The notes below the pieces were generated by a model. The model did no database searches. It was not told where the DNA came from and saw only the letters and a program-made list of their open reading frames with translations. Below are positions 43,455 through 51,301 of a stretch of 64,000 nt of DNA, one piece after another. How positions within the stretch are numbered: position 1 is the first letter of the stretch; each line of letters begins with the position of its first letter. The DNA comes from Pseudomonas knackmussii B13 (GTDB lineage Bacteria; Pseudomonadota; Gammaproteobacteria; Pseudomonadales; Pseudomonadaceae), in NCBI RefSeq assembly GCF_000689415.1, contig NZ_HG322950.1, forward strand, positions 3,913,501 through 3,977,500, written 5' to 3'. A program made the position numbers and the translations under genes.

Positions 43455-43979
43455 TTAGCAGAGTTCAGCGGTGCGCCACTGCGGCTGCGGCGCTTCGTCG
43501 AGGCGCACGCGGCAGTGCAGGGGCACACGCGGGAAAAGTTGCAGCAAGTCGGCATTGCGCAAGCGCACGCAGCCATGGGACAGCGGAATGCCCATGGGTT
43601 CGCAATCCGGCGTGCCGTGCAGATAGATGTAGCGACGGAAGGTGTCGACAGGCCCGAGACGATTGACGCCCGGCTCGCAGCCGCTCAGCCAGAGGATACG
43701 GGTGAGGATCCAGTCGCGCCCGGGGAACTGCTCATGCAATTCGGCACTCCAGACCTCGCCCGTCCAGCGCCGCCCGCGCAATACAGCGCCATCGGGAAGA
43801 CCTTCGCCAATCTTCGCCCGCACCTGGTGCAGGCCACGCGGAGTACAGCCCGAACCCTCCCGCTCGCCAGCGCCGTTGCGCGCGGTGGAAACCGGCAAAC
43901 GCAACACCAGACGCTCCGCAGCGAAGCCGTAGAGCATCTGGTCGGGAAGGGAAATGTGCAGCAGATCGAGGTCAGGCAT
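43455..43979 (-). CDS. YkuD-type L,D-transpeptidase without a signal peptide
   Basis: 174 aa. The YkuD core motif is complete: HGTPD (His121) and SHGCVRL (Cys137, Arg139), which normally cross-link or cleave peptidoglycan peptides. The N-terminus (MPDLDLLHISLPDQ) shows no signal sequence, so a cytosolic location is suggested, perhaps acting on recycled muropeptides like the L,D-carboxypeptidase LdcA; that is inference. It stands between psrA and nagZ. I do not recall a gene here in PAO1, though other Pseudomonas have a similar arrangement. Confidence 0.82.
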   Translation of the reverse strand: MPDLDLLHISLPDQMLYGFAAERLVLRLPVSTARNGAGEREGSGCTPRGLHQVRAKIGEGLPDGAVLRGRRWTGEVWSAELHEQFPGRDWILTRILWLSGCEPGVNRLGPVDTFRRYIYLHGTPDCEPMGIPLSHGCVRLRNADLLQLFPRVPLHCRVRLDEAPQPQWRTAELC

Positions 43980-44045
43980 TGTCCGCCAGCGACAACCGGA
44001 ATGGCCCGCTAGCTTAGCCGATCGGCACGGTCAGGCCCAGCGCAC

Positions 44046-44753
44046 TCAGGCCTTGGCCGGTGTGGCCGACTTGCTGCGCGGCTTGAGCTGGGCGCCGGCC
44101 AGCGACGGATCGCTGACTCCGCTGTCGGCACGCATGCCGGCAGCCAGGAACGGCACCATCAGGCGCATCACCTGCTCGATCGAGGTGTTCACGCCGAAGT
44201 CGGTCTCAGCCATGGCGCGCAGGGCCTTGATGCCGGACATGCTGAAAGCCGCAGCGCCGAGCATGAAATGCACACGCCAGAACAGCTCGATGGGAGGCAG
44301 ACGCGGCGCAGCTTCGTTGACCAACAACATGAAGCGACGGAACACCTTGCCGTAGACCTCTTCGAGGTACTTGCGCAGGTGCCCCTGGCTCTGGCTGAAG
44401 GCCAGCCCGAGCAGACGCATGAAGATCGACAGGTCGTTGCCACTGCGCGGTTTCACCGCCATGGCTTGCACCACCAGCAGCTCCAGCAGTTCCTCGAGGG
44501 AAGCGCGCGGCGCGTCGGTCTTGGCCTGGCGGCGGTCGAGTTCCTTTTCCAGGCTGGCGCAGAACGGCCCGAGGAAGCGCGAGAAAACCGCTTGAATGAG
44601 CGCCTTCTTCGAACCGAAGTGATAGTTCACCGCAGCCAGGTTCACACCCGCCTTGCTGGTGATCAGACGCAACGAGGTTTCGGCGAAGCCTTTTTCCGCG
44701 AACAGCTGCTCCGCAGCATCGAGGATACGTTCGACGGTTTCGGACTGGGCCAT
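44046..44753 (-). CDS. psrA: PsrA, fatty-acid-responsive TetR-family regulator
   Basis: 235 aa. TetR helix-turn-helix at about residues 8-55 (TSKAGVNLAAVNYHFGSKKALI); C-terminal ligand domain as in PA3006. In P. aeruginosa PsrA represses itself and fadBA-type beta-oxidation genes, is released by long-chain fatty acids, and activates rpoS. Two overlapping PsrA palindromes cover the -10 of its own promoter at 44785-44790, consistent with autorepression. The downstream order is an L,D-transpeptidase then nagZ, 66 and 10 bp away, possibly read through from the same promoter. Confidence 0.94.
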   Translation of the reverse strand: MAQSETVERILDAAEQLFAEKGFAETSLRLITSKAGVNLAAVNYHFGSKKALIQAVFSRFLGPFCASLEKELDRRQAKTDAPRASLEELLELLVVQAMAVKPRSGNDLSIFMRLLGLAFSQSQGHLRKYLEEVYGKVFRRFMLLVNEAAPRLPPIELFWRVHFMLGAAAFSMSGIKALRAMAETDFGVNTSIEQVMRLMVPFLAAGMRADSGVSDPSLAGAQLKPRSKSATPAKA

Positions 44754-44769
44754 GGATCAACTCACCTGA

Positions 44770-44814
44770 CAAACACTTGTTTGAAACTTACGTTTCACCC
44801 CGAGACATTGTCAA
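44770..44814 (-). promoter_or_regulatory. psrA promoter with two overlapping PsrA operators
   Basis: On the minus strand, TTGACA (plus 44809-44814), an 18-bp spacer and TAAGTT (44785-44790) form the promoter. CAAACACTTGTTTG (44770-44783) and GAAACTTACGTTTC (44783-44796) each match the PsrA consensus (G/C)AAAC-N4-GTTT(G/C) and share base 44783. The second covers the -10. This explains autorepression. Confidence 0.85.
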
Positions 44815-44921
44815 GCTTGGCGCGGAGGATTGTTGCAGAAAACAACGGATAGCGACGAACGATATCAGCAAGACGCCTCCCGTAGCCGACGAGTAACAGG
44901 AACGCAACCTGAAATAATTCG

Positions 44922-44973
44922 TTGCCAGTCGCCAACCACTGTATATAATCCCAGCAACTGTACAAAAAGACAG
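44922..44973 (+). promoter_or_regulatory. lexA promoter with two SOS boxes
   Basis: A -35 TTGCCA (44922-44927), 16-bp spacer and perfect -10 TATAAT (44944-44949). LexA boxes CTGTATATAATCCCAG (44939-44954) and CTGTACAAAAAGACAG (44958-44973) both fit CTG-N10-CAG; the first covers the -10 and the second lies just before the gene. Dual boxes allow LexA to repress itself. Confidence 0.92.
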
Positions 44974-44982
44974 AGTAGGGAT

Positions 44983-45597
44983 ATGCAGAAGCTGACGCCG
45001 CGCCAAGCCGAGATCCTCGCCTTCATCAAGCGCTGCCTGGAGGACAACGGCTACCCGCCGACCCGCGCCGAGATCGCCCAGGAACTGGGCTTCAAGTCGC
45101 CCAACGCCGCCGAAGAACACCTCAAGGCACTGGCCCGCAAAGGCGCCATCGAGATGACCCCGGGCGCATCGCGAGGTATCCGCATCCCGGGCTTCGAGCC
45201 AAGCGCCGCAGCGAATGAAGACGAACTGCCGATCATCGGCCGCGTCGCCGCTGGCGCCCCGATCCTCGCTGAGCAGAACGTCGAAGACGCCTGCCGTATC
45301 AACCCGGCCTTCTTCAATCCGCGCGCCGACTACCTGCTGCGAGTTCGCGGACAGAGCATGAAGGACGTCGGCATCCTCGATGGCGACCTCCTTGCCGTGC
45401 ATGTCACCCGCGAGGCGCGCAACGGCCAGATCGTCGTCGCCCGCCTGGGCGAGGAAGTCACCGTGAAACGCTTCAAGCGTGAAGGCAGCAAGGTCTGGCT
45501 GATCGCCGAGAACCCCGAGTTCGCCCCCATCGAGGTCGATCTCCAGGAACAGGAACTGATCATCGAAGGCTTGAGCGTCGGCGTCATCCGCCGCTAA
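44983..45597 (+). CDS. lexA: SOS repressor LexA
   Basis: 204 aa, same length as in P. aeruginosa. The N-terminal winged helix (about 1-70, ELGFKSPNAAEEHLKAL) binds SOS boxes; the C-terminal S24 domain has the cleavage site Ala90-Gly91 and the Ser125/Lys162 dyad (RGQSM, VTVKR). RecA filaments on damaged DNA trigger self-cleavage, freeing SOS genes. The ATG at 44983 gives MQKLTPRQAE; the longer frame upstream covers the operators. sulA follows 13 bp later, so the cell-division inhibitor is induced with it. Strong identification. Confidence 0.97.
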   Translation: MQKLTPRQAEILAFIKRCLEDNGYPPTRAEIAQELGFKSPNAAEEHLKALARKGAIEMTPGASRGIRIPGFEPSAAANEDELPIIGRVAAGAPILAEQNVEDACRINPAFFNPRADYLLRVRGQSMKDVGILDGDLLAVHVTREARNGQIVVARLGEEVTVKRFKREGSKVWLIAENPEFAPIEVDLQEQELIIEGLSVGVIRR

Positions 45598-45610
45598 CAG
45601 GAGAGGCACC

Positions 45611-46084
45611 ATGCAGTACCCGCAACCGCTGGACCTTCCGCAACTGCCGCTGTTCCAGGAAGCCCTCTGGGCCAACGCCAACGAACCGCTGCTGGTGCAG
45701 ATGGCAGAGCCTGACGCGCCCGAAGACGGGGCTTTCAGCGAGCTGTCGCTGCGCGGACTACCGGGTAACTGCCTGACCCTCCTCGCCCCCATCCTGCGCG
45801 AACTCAGCGAAGAACAGGATGCACGCTGGCTGACGCTGGTTGCCCCGCCGGCCAGCCTGACTCACGACTGGCTGCGCAAGGCCGGGCTCAACCGCGAACG
45901 CATTCTGCTGCTCCCAGCGCGAGATCAAGCCTCCGCACAAAGCATCGCCTGCGAAGCCCTGCGCCTGGGCCACAGCCATACCGTCGTGAGCTGGCTACCG
46001 GCGCTCGGCACCCAGGCGCGCGCGCAGCTGTCCCGCGCCGCTGTCATCGGACGGGCGCAGAGCCTGAACATTCGTCTGGGTTAA
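45611..46084 (+). CDS. sulA: SulA-like cell-division inhibitor
   Basis: 157 aa, PA3008 type. SulA binds FtsZ and blocks polymerisation during SOS response. The core has LTLVAPPASLTHDWLRKAGLN and WLPALGTQARAQLSRA, matching family features; the family varies a lot in sequence. It starts 13 bp after the lexA stop following GGAGA and is thus controlled by the two SOS boxes upstream of lexA, an arrangement seen in Pseudomonas but not E. coli, where sulA has its own promoter. Confidence 0.88.
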   Translation: MQYPQPLDLPQLPLFQEALWANANEPLLVQMAEPDAPEDGAFSELSLRGLPGNCLTLLAPILRELSEEQDARWLTLVAPPASLTHDWLRKAGLNRERILLLPARDQASAQSIACEALRLGHSHTVVSWLPALGTQARAQLSRAAVIGRAQSLNIRLG

Positions 46085-46100
46085 TTAAAGCGAGAGCGTC

Positions 46101-46334
46101 TCAGTGCAGGACGCGCGGGCCGTCCTGTTCGACATCGCCACCTTCGGCGAGGCGACCGGCCATCTGCACACCGATGTTGAACATCGCCTTGGCGACCTCG
46201 ATGTGCTGGCCTTGCAGGAACCCTTTGGCATCGCTGGAGAACTCCAGCGTCACCAATGCCTCCTCATCATCCGCGCGACGCAACACAATGCGTCCGTCAG
46301 GCAGTTCTACGATTTCCAGAAATGAGGTTGGCAT
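46101..46334 (-). CDS. Small conserved protein, PA3009 type
   Basis: 77 aa with acidic and hydrophobic segments (FLEIVELPDGRIVLRRADDEE) and no signal peptide. It converges with sulA; their stops are 16 bp apart. This product is conserved at the same place in Pseudomonas; no function or named domain was recognised. The ATG at 46334 lies after a GAGA stretch. The mildly conserved stretch KAMFNIGVQMAG suggests a real helix, and the position next to SOS genes may be coincidental. Confidence 0.8.
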   Translation of the reverse strand: MPTSFLEIVELPDGRIVLRRADDEEALVTLEFSSDAKGFLQGQHIEVAKAMFNIGVQMAGRLAEGGDVEQDGPRVLH

Positions 46335-46406
46335 GGCTAGGTTCTCTCACAGCAGACCGGCCATTGTACCAGCCATGACCGGGCTACCCTAGCCCATCGG
46401 ACTTAC

Positions 46407-46424
46407 GGGGCTCGATTCAGCCCC
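46407..46424 (-). terminator. Possible weak terminator after the PA3010-like gene
   Basis: GGGGCT / AGCCCC hairpin with a 6-base loop directly after the stop codon at 46425. No T-tract, so it is a candidate only. Confidence 0.35.
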
Positions 46425-46946
46425 TTAGAGTTCGGTCAGCGCGCCACGGAAACGCAGCACCATTTCCTTGATCGACTTGCGCCAGGCTTCCACATCCGCA
46501 TTGCTCAAGGGCTGCAGCTCTTCTGCGTCAAGGCTGATGGCCTGAATCAACGGCTGGGTCGGATCGACCTTGGCCTTGCGCGGCTCGCGCGGTGGCTGGA
46601 ACAGTTCGGCATAGGCCGCCAGCAGTTGAGCCAACCAGGTCTCAGGCTGCAGTGCCAGCTCCACGAGCTCGGCCAGTTCAGGGCTCGGAGCAGCGGCGAG
46701 CACCTCGGCATTGAGCAGCATTTCGACGCGAGGGGCGCCCGCCTGGGGCAAACGGTAGTAGCCCGCAATCTCGTGAGCCACACCCAGAACTGCGCCGTAC
46801 AGATGGAACAGCGCCGATTCGCGCTCCGCTTGAACCAGCGCCTGTGCGTTCATCGGGCGCGCTTCTTCGGCCTTGCGCCAGGCTTCCAGGGCCAGGCCGG
46901 CGAAGTACAGTTTCTGGTTGGTGCGGGTGTAGAGTTCCTGAGCCAT
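46425..46946 (-). CDS. Conserved protein of unknown function, PA3010 type (DUF6586-like)
   Basis: 173 aa, mainly helical, with an N-terminal MAQELYTRTNQKLYFAGLALEAW and helix-rich middle. No signal peptide or membrane segment. It starts with ATG and has no obvious binding site beyond a short purine tract. It lies between topA and the sulA end and is conserved at that position in Pseudomonas. Its role is unknown; the family name is remembered rather than checked. Confidence 0.78.
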   Translation of the reverse strand: MAQELYTRTNQKLYFAGLALEAWRKAEEARPMNAQALVQAERESALFHLYGAVLGVAHEIAGYYRLPQAGAPRVEMLLNAEVLAAAPSPELAELVELALQPETWLAQLLAAYAELFQPPREPRKAKVDPTQPLIQAISLDAEELQPLSNADVEAWRKSIKEMVLRFRGALTEL

Positions 46947-47011
46947 CGACGCGCCCTCAAACAGTCATTCGGCAGTATATGCGCGCCAACTTGCGCGGGG
47001 CGCGCCGCCCA

Positions 47012-49621
47012 TCAGCGCTTGTCTTCGACCTTCCACTTGCCGCCGTCGTAGAAGGCGCGCCAGCCGGTGGGCTTGCCCTCGACCTCGGACTGCACGTACT
47101 GCTCCTTGGTCTTGCGGCTGAAGCGGATCACCGCCGGGCGGCCATCCGGGTCCTTCTGCGGCGCGGCGAGCAGGAAGTGGTACTTCGGATCCAGCTCATC
47201 CTTGTGCGGCACCAACTCGCTGACCAGAGGGGCACGGGTCTCACGGTTCTTCGGGAACTGGCTGGCGGCCAGGAACAGGCCGGAAGCGCCGTCGCGCAGA
47301 ACGTAGACGTCGTCCACCTTCTCGCACTTGAGCTCCGGCATGCGGATCGCATCCATCTTCGGCGGCGCAGGCTCACCGTTCTTCAGCAGCTTGCGGGTGT
47401 TCTTGCAGGTTGCGTTGGTGCAGCCGAAGAACTTGCCGAAACGGCCGGTCTTGAGCTGCATTTCGCTGCCGCACTTGTCGCATTCCAGGCTCGGACCTTC
47501 GTAGCCCTTGATGCGGTACTGACCTTCTTCGATCTCGTAGCCGGCGCAGTCCGGGTTGTTGCCGCAGATATGCAGCTTGCGCTTCTCGTCCAGCAGGTAG
47601 GCATCCATCGCCGTGCTGCAGATCGGGCAACGGTGCTTGCTGCGCAGCACGCGGGATTCGGACTCGCCCTCGTCATCCGCGGCGATTTCGTCGCCCGGAA
47701 TCAGGTTGATGGTCGCCTTGCAGCGCTCTTTCGGCGGCAGGCTGTAGCCCGAGCAGCCGAGGAACACGCCGGTGGAGGCGGTACGAATCATCATCGGACG
47801 GCCGCACTCGCGGCAGGCAATATTGGTCAGCGTCGGCTGGTTGGCACGCATGCCGTCATTGGAGGCTTCAGCCAGATCCAGCTTCTTGCGGAAATCACCA
47901 TAGAACTCGTCGAGCAGGTGCTTCCAGTCGCGCTCGCCCTGGGCCACATCATCGAGGTGCTCTTCCATGCCGGCGGTGAAGCCATAGTCCATCAGGTTGG
48001 AGAAGCTCTCGTTGAGACGGTCGGTGACGATGTCACCCATTTTCTCCGCATAGAAGCGGCGATTATGGGTGGCGACGTAGCCGCGCTCCTGGATGGTGGA
48101 GATGATCGCCGCGTAGGTCGACGGACGGCCGATGCCGCGCTTCTCCAGCTCCTTGACCAGGCTTGCTTCGGAGAAGCGCGCCGGCGGCTTGGTGAAGTGC
48201 TGGCTCGGGTCGAGCTTGAGCAGCTTCATCGCTTCGCCCTGAGCCATGTTCGGCAGCACGTCGTCTTCGCCCGGTTTGCTCTGCTGCGGCAGCACCTTGG
48301 TGTAGCCGTCGAACTTGAGGATGCGGCCCTTGGCGCGCAGCTCGAAGTCGCCGGCGGCAACGCTGACGGTGGTCGACAGGTATTCGGCCGGCGGCATCTG
48401 GCAGGCGACGAACTGGCGCCAGATCAGGTCGTACAGGCGCTCGGCGTCGCGCTCCATGCCCGACAGCTGGGTCGGACGCAGGTTGACGTCGGACGGACGG
48501 ATCGCTTCGTGCGCTTCCTGGGCGCCTTCCTTGCTCGAATAGAAGTTCGGCTTGACCGGCAGGTATTTCTGACCGAACTCGCTGTCGATGAAGCCGCGCA
48601 CCATTTCGATGGCGTCGGCCGACAGGTTGGTGGAGTCGGTACGCATATAAGTGATGTAGCCGGCCTCGTAGAGACGCTGGGCCATCATCATGGTCTTCTT
48701 CACGCCGAAGCCCAGGCGGTTGCTCGCGGCCTGCTGCAGGGTCGAGGTGATGAAGGGCGCCGAAGGCTTGCTCGAAGTCGGCTTGTCCTCGCGCTTGGCG
48801 ACGCTGTAGCTGGAGGCCTTGAGCTTCTCCAGCGCAGCCATGGCCTGGGCCTCGTTGAGCGGCTTGAAGGCTTCGCCTTTCTCGCGCACCACCTCGAAAC
48901 GGGCCTTCTCGCCGCGCGGGCTGTTCAGGTCGGCGTGGACTTCCCAGTATTCCTCGGGGACGAAGGCACGGATCTCGCGCTCACGCTCGACCACCAGTTT
49001 CACCGCCACCGACTGCACGCGGCCGGCGGACAGGCCACGGGCGATCTTCGACCAGAGCAGCGGCGAAACCATGTAGCCGACCACGCGGTCGAGGAAACGG
49101 CGCGCCTGCTGGGCATTCACGCGGTTGATATCCAGCTCGCCCGGATGCGAGAACGCTTCCTGGATGGCCTTTTTGGTGATTTCGTTGAACACCACGCGCT
49201 TGTAGCGGCTGTCATCGCCACCGATGGCCTCGCGCAGGTGCCAGGCGATAGCCTCCCCTTCGCGGTCCAAGTCGGTTGCGAGATAGATGGTGTCGGCGTC
49301 CTTGGCCAGGCGACGCAGTTCGTCGATGACCTTTTCCTTGCCGGGCAGGATTTCGTACTTGGCCTTCCAGCCGTGCTCCGGGTCGACGCCCATGCGCGTG
49401 AACAGCTGGCGCTTGGCCTTTTCCTTCGGCGACAGCGCTGGCGCTTCTGCAGCGCTCTTGCGTGTCTTGGCCGCAGCCGGATCCTTCGCACTGGCCGAAC
49501 CGCTGGTGGGCAGGTCGCGAATGTGGCCGATGCTCGACTTCACCACGTACTGGTTGCCCAGGTACTTGTTGATGGTCTTGGCCTTGGCCGGTGATTCCAC
49601 GATGACCAGCGATTTACCCAT
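47012..49621 (-). CDS. topA: DNA topoisomerase I
   Basis: 869 aa. This type IA enzyme relaxes negative supercoils. The TOPRIM domain starts MGKSLVIVESPAKAKTI and includes DLDREGEAIAW (Asp117, Asp119, Glu121). The active-site Tyr325 is in ITYMRTDS. Three C-terminal four-Cys zinc motifs follow (CRECGRPM, CPICSTAM, CDKCGSEM), then a basic tail. A low-complexity insert of about 20 residues (residues 42-63) interrupts the TOPRIM domain. Its start is 96 bp from the DUF1653 gene stop. Clear identity. Confidence 0.96.
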   Translation of the reverse strand: MGKSLVIVESPAKAKTINKYLGNQYVVKSSIGHIRDLPTSGSASAKDPAAAKTRKSAAEAPALSPKEKAKRQLFTRMGVDPEHGWKAKYEILPGKEKVIDELRRLAKDADTIYLATDLDREGEAIAWHLREAIGGDDSRYKRVVFNEITKKAIQEAFSHPGELDINRVNAQQARRFLDRVVGYMVSPLLWSKIARGLSAGRVQSVAVKLVVEREREIRAFVPEEYWEVHADLNSPRGEKARFEVVREKGEAFKPLNEAQAMAALEKLKASSYSVAKREDKPTSSKPSAPFITSTLQQAASNRLGFGVKKTMMMAQRLYEAGYITYMRTDSTNLSADAIEMVRGFIDSEFGQKYLPVKPNFYSSKEGAQEAHEAIRPSDVNLRPTQLSGMERDAERLYDLIWRQFVACQMPPAEYLSTTVSVAAGDFELRAKGRILKFDGYTKVLPQQSKPGEDDVLPNMAQGEAMKLLKLDPSQHFTKPPARFSEASLVKELEKRGIGRPSTYAAIISTIQERGYVATHNRRFYAEKMGDIVTDRLNESFSNLMDYGFTAGMEEHLDDVAQGERDWKHLLDEFYGDFRKKLDLAEASNDGMRANQPTLTNIACRECGRPMMIRTASTGVFLGCSGYSLPPKERCKATINLIPGDEIAADDEGESESRVLRSKHRCPICSTAMDAYLLDEKRKLHICGNNPDCAGYEIEEGQYRIKGYEGPSLECDKCGSEMQLKTGRFGKFFGCTNATCKNTRKLLKNGEPAPPKMDAIRMPELKCEKVDDVYVLRDGASGLFLAASQFPKNRETRAPLVSELVPHKDELDPKYHFLLAAPQKDPDGRPAVIRFSRKTKEQYVQSEVEGKPTGWRAFYDGGKWKVEDKR

Positions 49622-49717
49622 GGATCGGAAGATTCCTGCTTCGAGAAGGTGAATATAAGGAGGGAGGCGCCCGGAACGGCACCGCTATATATAGTGGCGG
49701 TCCGCCCAAGGTCAAGC

Positions 49718-49975
49718 TCAGGATTCGCCCGAGTTGGCCTGGGTCAATTTCAGCGGATCGCTCTCCGGGGTTACCAGAGCAAAGCGTGGAACCCGCTCGC
49801 CGTCCACTTCCACCGCTTCGGTGAACATGCTCAGCGGACGCACCCAGAGGCCGAACTCGCCATACAGCGCCTGGTAGATCACCAGCACTTCCTCGGTCTC
49901 CGAATGGCGGGCAACACCGAGCACCCGATAGCTCTGCCCCTTGTAGTGGCGATACAGACCGGCCTGCAATTCCAT
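49718..49975 (-). CDS. DUF1653 protein
   Basis: 85 aa. The sequence LQAGLYRHYKGQSYRVLGVARHSETEEVLVIYQALYG is the DUF1653 signature: a small beta-rich fold with conserved YRHYKG and YG(E)FG. No function is established. The ATG at 49975 removes thirty upstream residues that are not conserved. Between topA and fadA, on the same strand as both; the neighbouring fadA terminator suggests it has its own start of transcription. Confidence 0.85.
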   Translation of the reverse strand: MELQAGLYRHYKGQSYRVLGVARHSETEEVLVIYQALYGEFGLWVRPLSMFTEAVEVDGERVPRFALVTPESDPLKLTQANSGES

Positions 49976-50051
49976 CGTTGCCCTCCTCGGCGAAAAAAGC
50001 GGCGATTCTCCGGGGCGCAGTGGCCCAAGGCAATCCCCGCCCCGAAAAAAC

Positions 50052-50080
50052 GAAAGCCGGGGCACGAGGCCCCGGCTTTC
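50052..50080 (-). terminator. Rho-independent terminator of fadBA
   Basis: 12-bp perfect stem GAAAGCCGGGGC / GCCCCGGCTTTC with a 5-base loop, followed on the minus strand by GTTTTTT. It lies 16 bp after the fadA stop. Confidence 0.92.
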
Positions 50081-50095
50081 ACCCTCGTCGAGAGC

Positions 50096-51271
50096 TTAGA
50101 CGCGCTCGAAGATGGTGGTGATGCCCTGGCCGAGGCCAACGCACATGGTGGAGACACCCAGGGTGCCGCCGTTCTGCTTCATCACGTTCAGCAGGGTGCC
50201 GGAGATACGCGCACCGGAGCAGCCGAACGGGTGCCCCAGGGCGATGGCACCGCCGTGCAGGTTGACCTTCTCGTCCATCTTGTCGAGCACCTTGAGGTCC
50301 TTCAGCACCGGCAGGGCCTGGGCGGCGAAGGCTTCGTTGAGCTCGAAGAAGTCGATGTCGTTGATGGTCAGACCAGCGCGCTTGAGCGCCTTGTTGGTCG
50401 CCGGAACTGGACCGTAGCCCATGATCGCCGGATCGACACCGGCCACCGCCATGGCGCGAACCACGGCCATCGGCTGGATGCCCAGGTCCTGGGCGCGCTG
50501 GGCGCTCATGACGATCATGCAGGATGCGCCGTCGGTGATCTGCGAGGAAGTACCCGCAGTCACGGTGCCGCCTTTGGGGTTGAACGCCGGCTTCAGCGAG
50601 GCCAGGCCTTCCAGGGTGGTTTCCGGACGAATGGTCTCGTCGAAGTCGAAGACCTTCAGGAAGCCGTTCTCGTCATACCCTTCCATCGGGATGATTTCGT
50701 CCTTGAACTTGCCTTCCTGGGTGGCCTTCCACGCCAGCTGGTGCGAACGCAGGCCGAACTTGTCCTGGGCCTCGCGGGTGATGCCGTGCATCTTGCCCAG
50801 CATCTCGGCGGTCAGGCCCATCATGCCGGACGCCTTGGCGGCGTACAGCGACAGGTGCGGGTTCGGATCGACGCCGTGCATCATGCCAACGTGGCCCATG
50901 TGCTCCACGCCGCCGACGACGAAGACGTCACCGTTGCCGGTCTGGATCGCCTGCACGGCAGTGTGCAGGGCGCTCATGGACGAACCGCACAGACGGCTGA
51001 CGGTCTGGCCGGCGCTGGTGTGCGGGATCTGGGTCATCAGCGACGCCATGCGCGCGATGTTCCAGCCTTGCTCCAGGGTCTGGTTGACGCAGCCCCAGAT
51101 CACGTCCTCGACTTCCGCCGGGTCGAGTTTCGGGTTGCGTGCAAGCACGCCGCTGATCAGGTTCGCGGACAGGGTCTCCGCGCGGGTGTTGCGGTGCATG
51201 CCACCCTTGGAACGGCCCATCGGGGTGCGGCCGAAGTCGACAATGACGGCGTCTCTCGGATTCAGGCTCAT
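50096..51271 (-). CDS. fadA: 3-ketoacyl-CoA thiolase, beta-oxidation complex beta subunit
   Basis: 391 aa, identical length to P. aeruginosa FoaB (PA3013). Catalytic Cys95 lies in SRLCGSSMSA; GHPFGCSGAR near residue 370 holds the second catalytic Cys and preceding His. It cleaves 3-ketoacyl-CoA with CoA in the last step of beta-oxidation, as the beta subunit of an alpha2beta2 complex with FadB. It starts 30 bp after fadB and ends at a strong terminator. The upstream near-PsrA site may make it responsive to fatty acids. Confidence 0.96.
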   Translation of the reverse strand: MSLNPRDAVIVDFGRTPMGRSKGGMHRNTRAETLSANLISGVLARNPKLDPAEVEDVIWGCVNQTLEQGWNIARMASLMTQIPHTSAGQTVSRLCGSSMSALHTAVQAIQTGNGDVFVVGGVEHMGHVGMMHGVDPNPHLSLYAAKASGMMGLTAEMLGKMHGITREAQDKFGLRSHQLAWKATQEGKFKDEIIPMEGYDENGFLKVFDFDETIRPETTLEGLASLKPAFNPKGGTVTAGTSSQITDGASCMIVMSAQRAQDLGIQPMAVVRAMAVAGVDPAIMGYGPVPATNKALKRAGLTINDIDFFELNEAFAAQALPVLKDLKVLDKMDEKVNLHGGAIALGHPFGCSGARISGTLLNVMKQNGGTLGVSTMCVGLGQGITTIFERV

Positions 51272-51301
51272 AAATTCACTCTCGCTCTATTCGTTGCGCA
51301 C

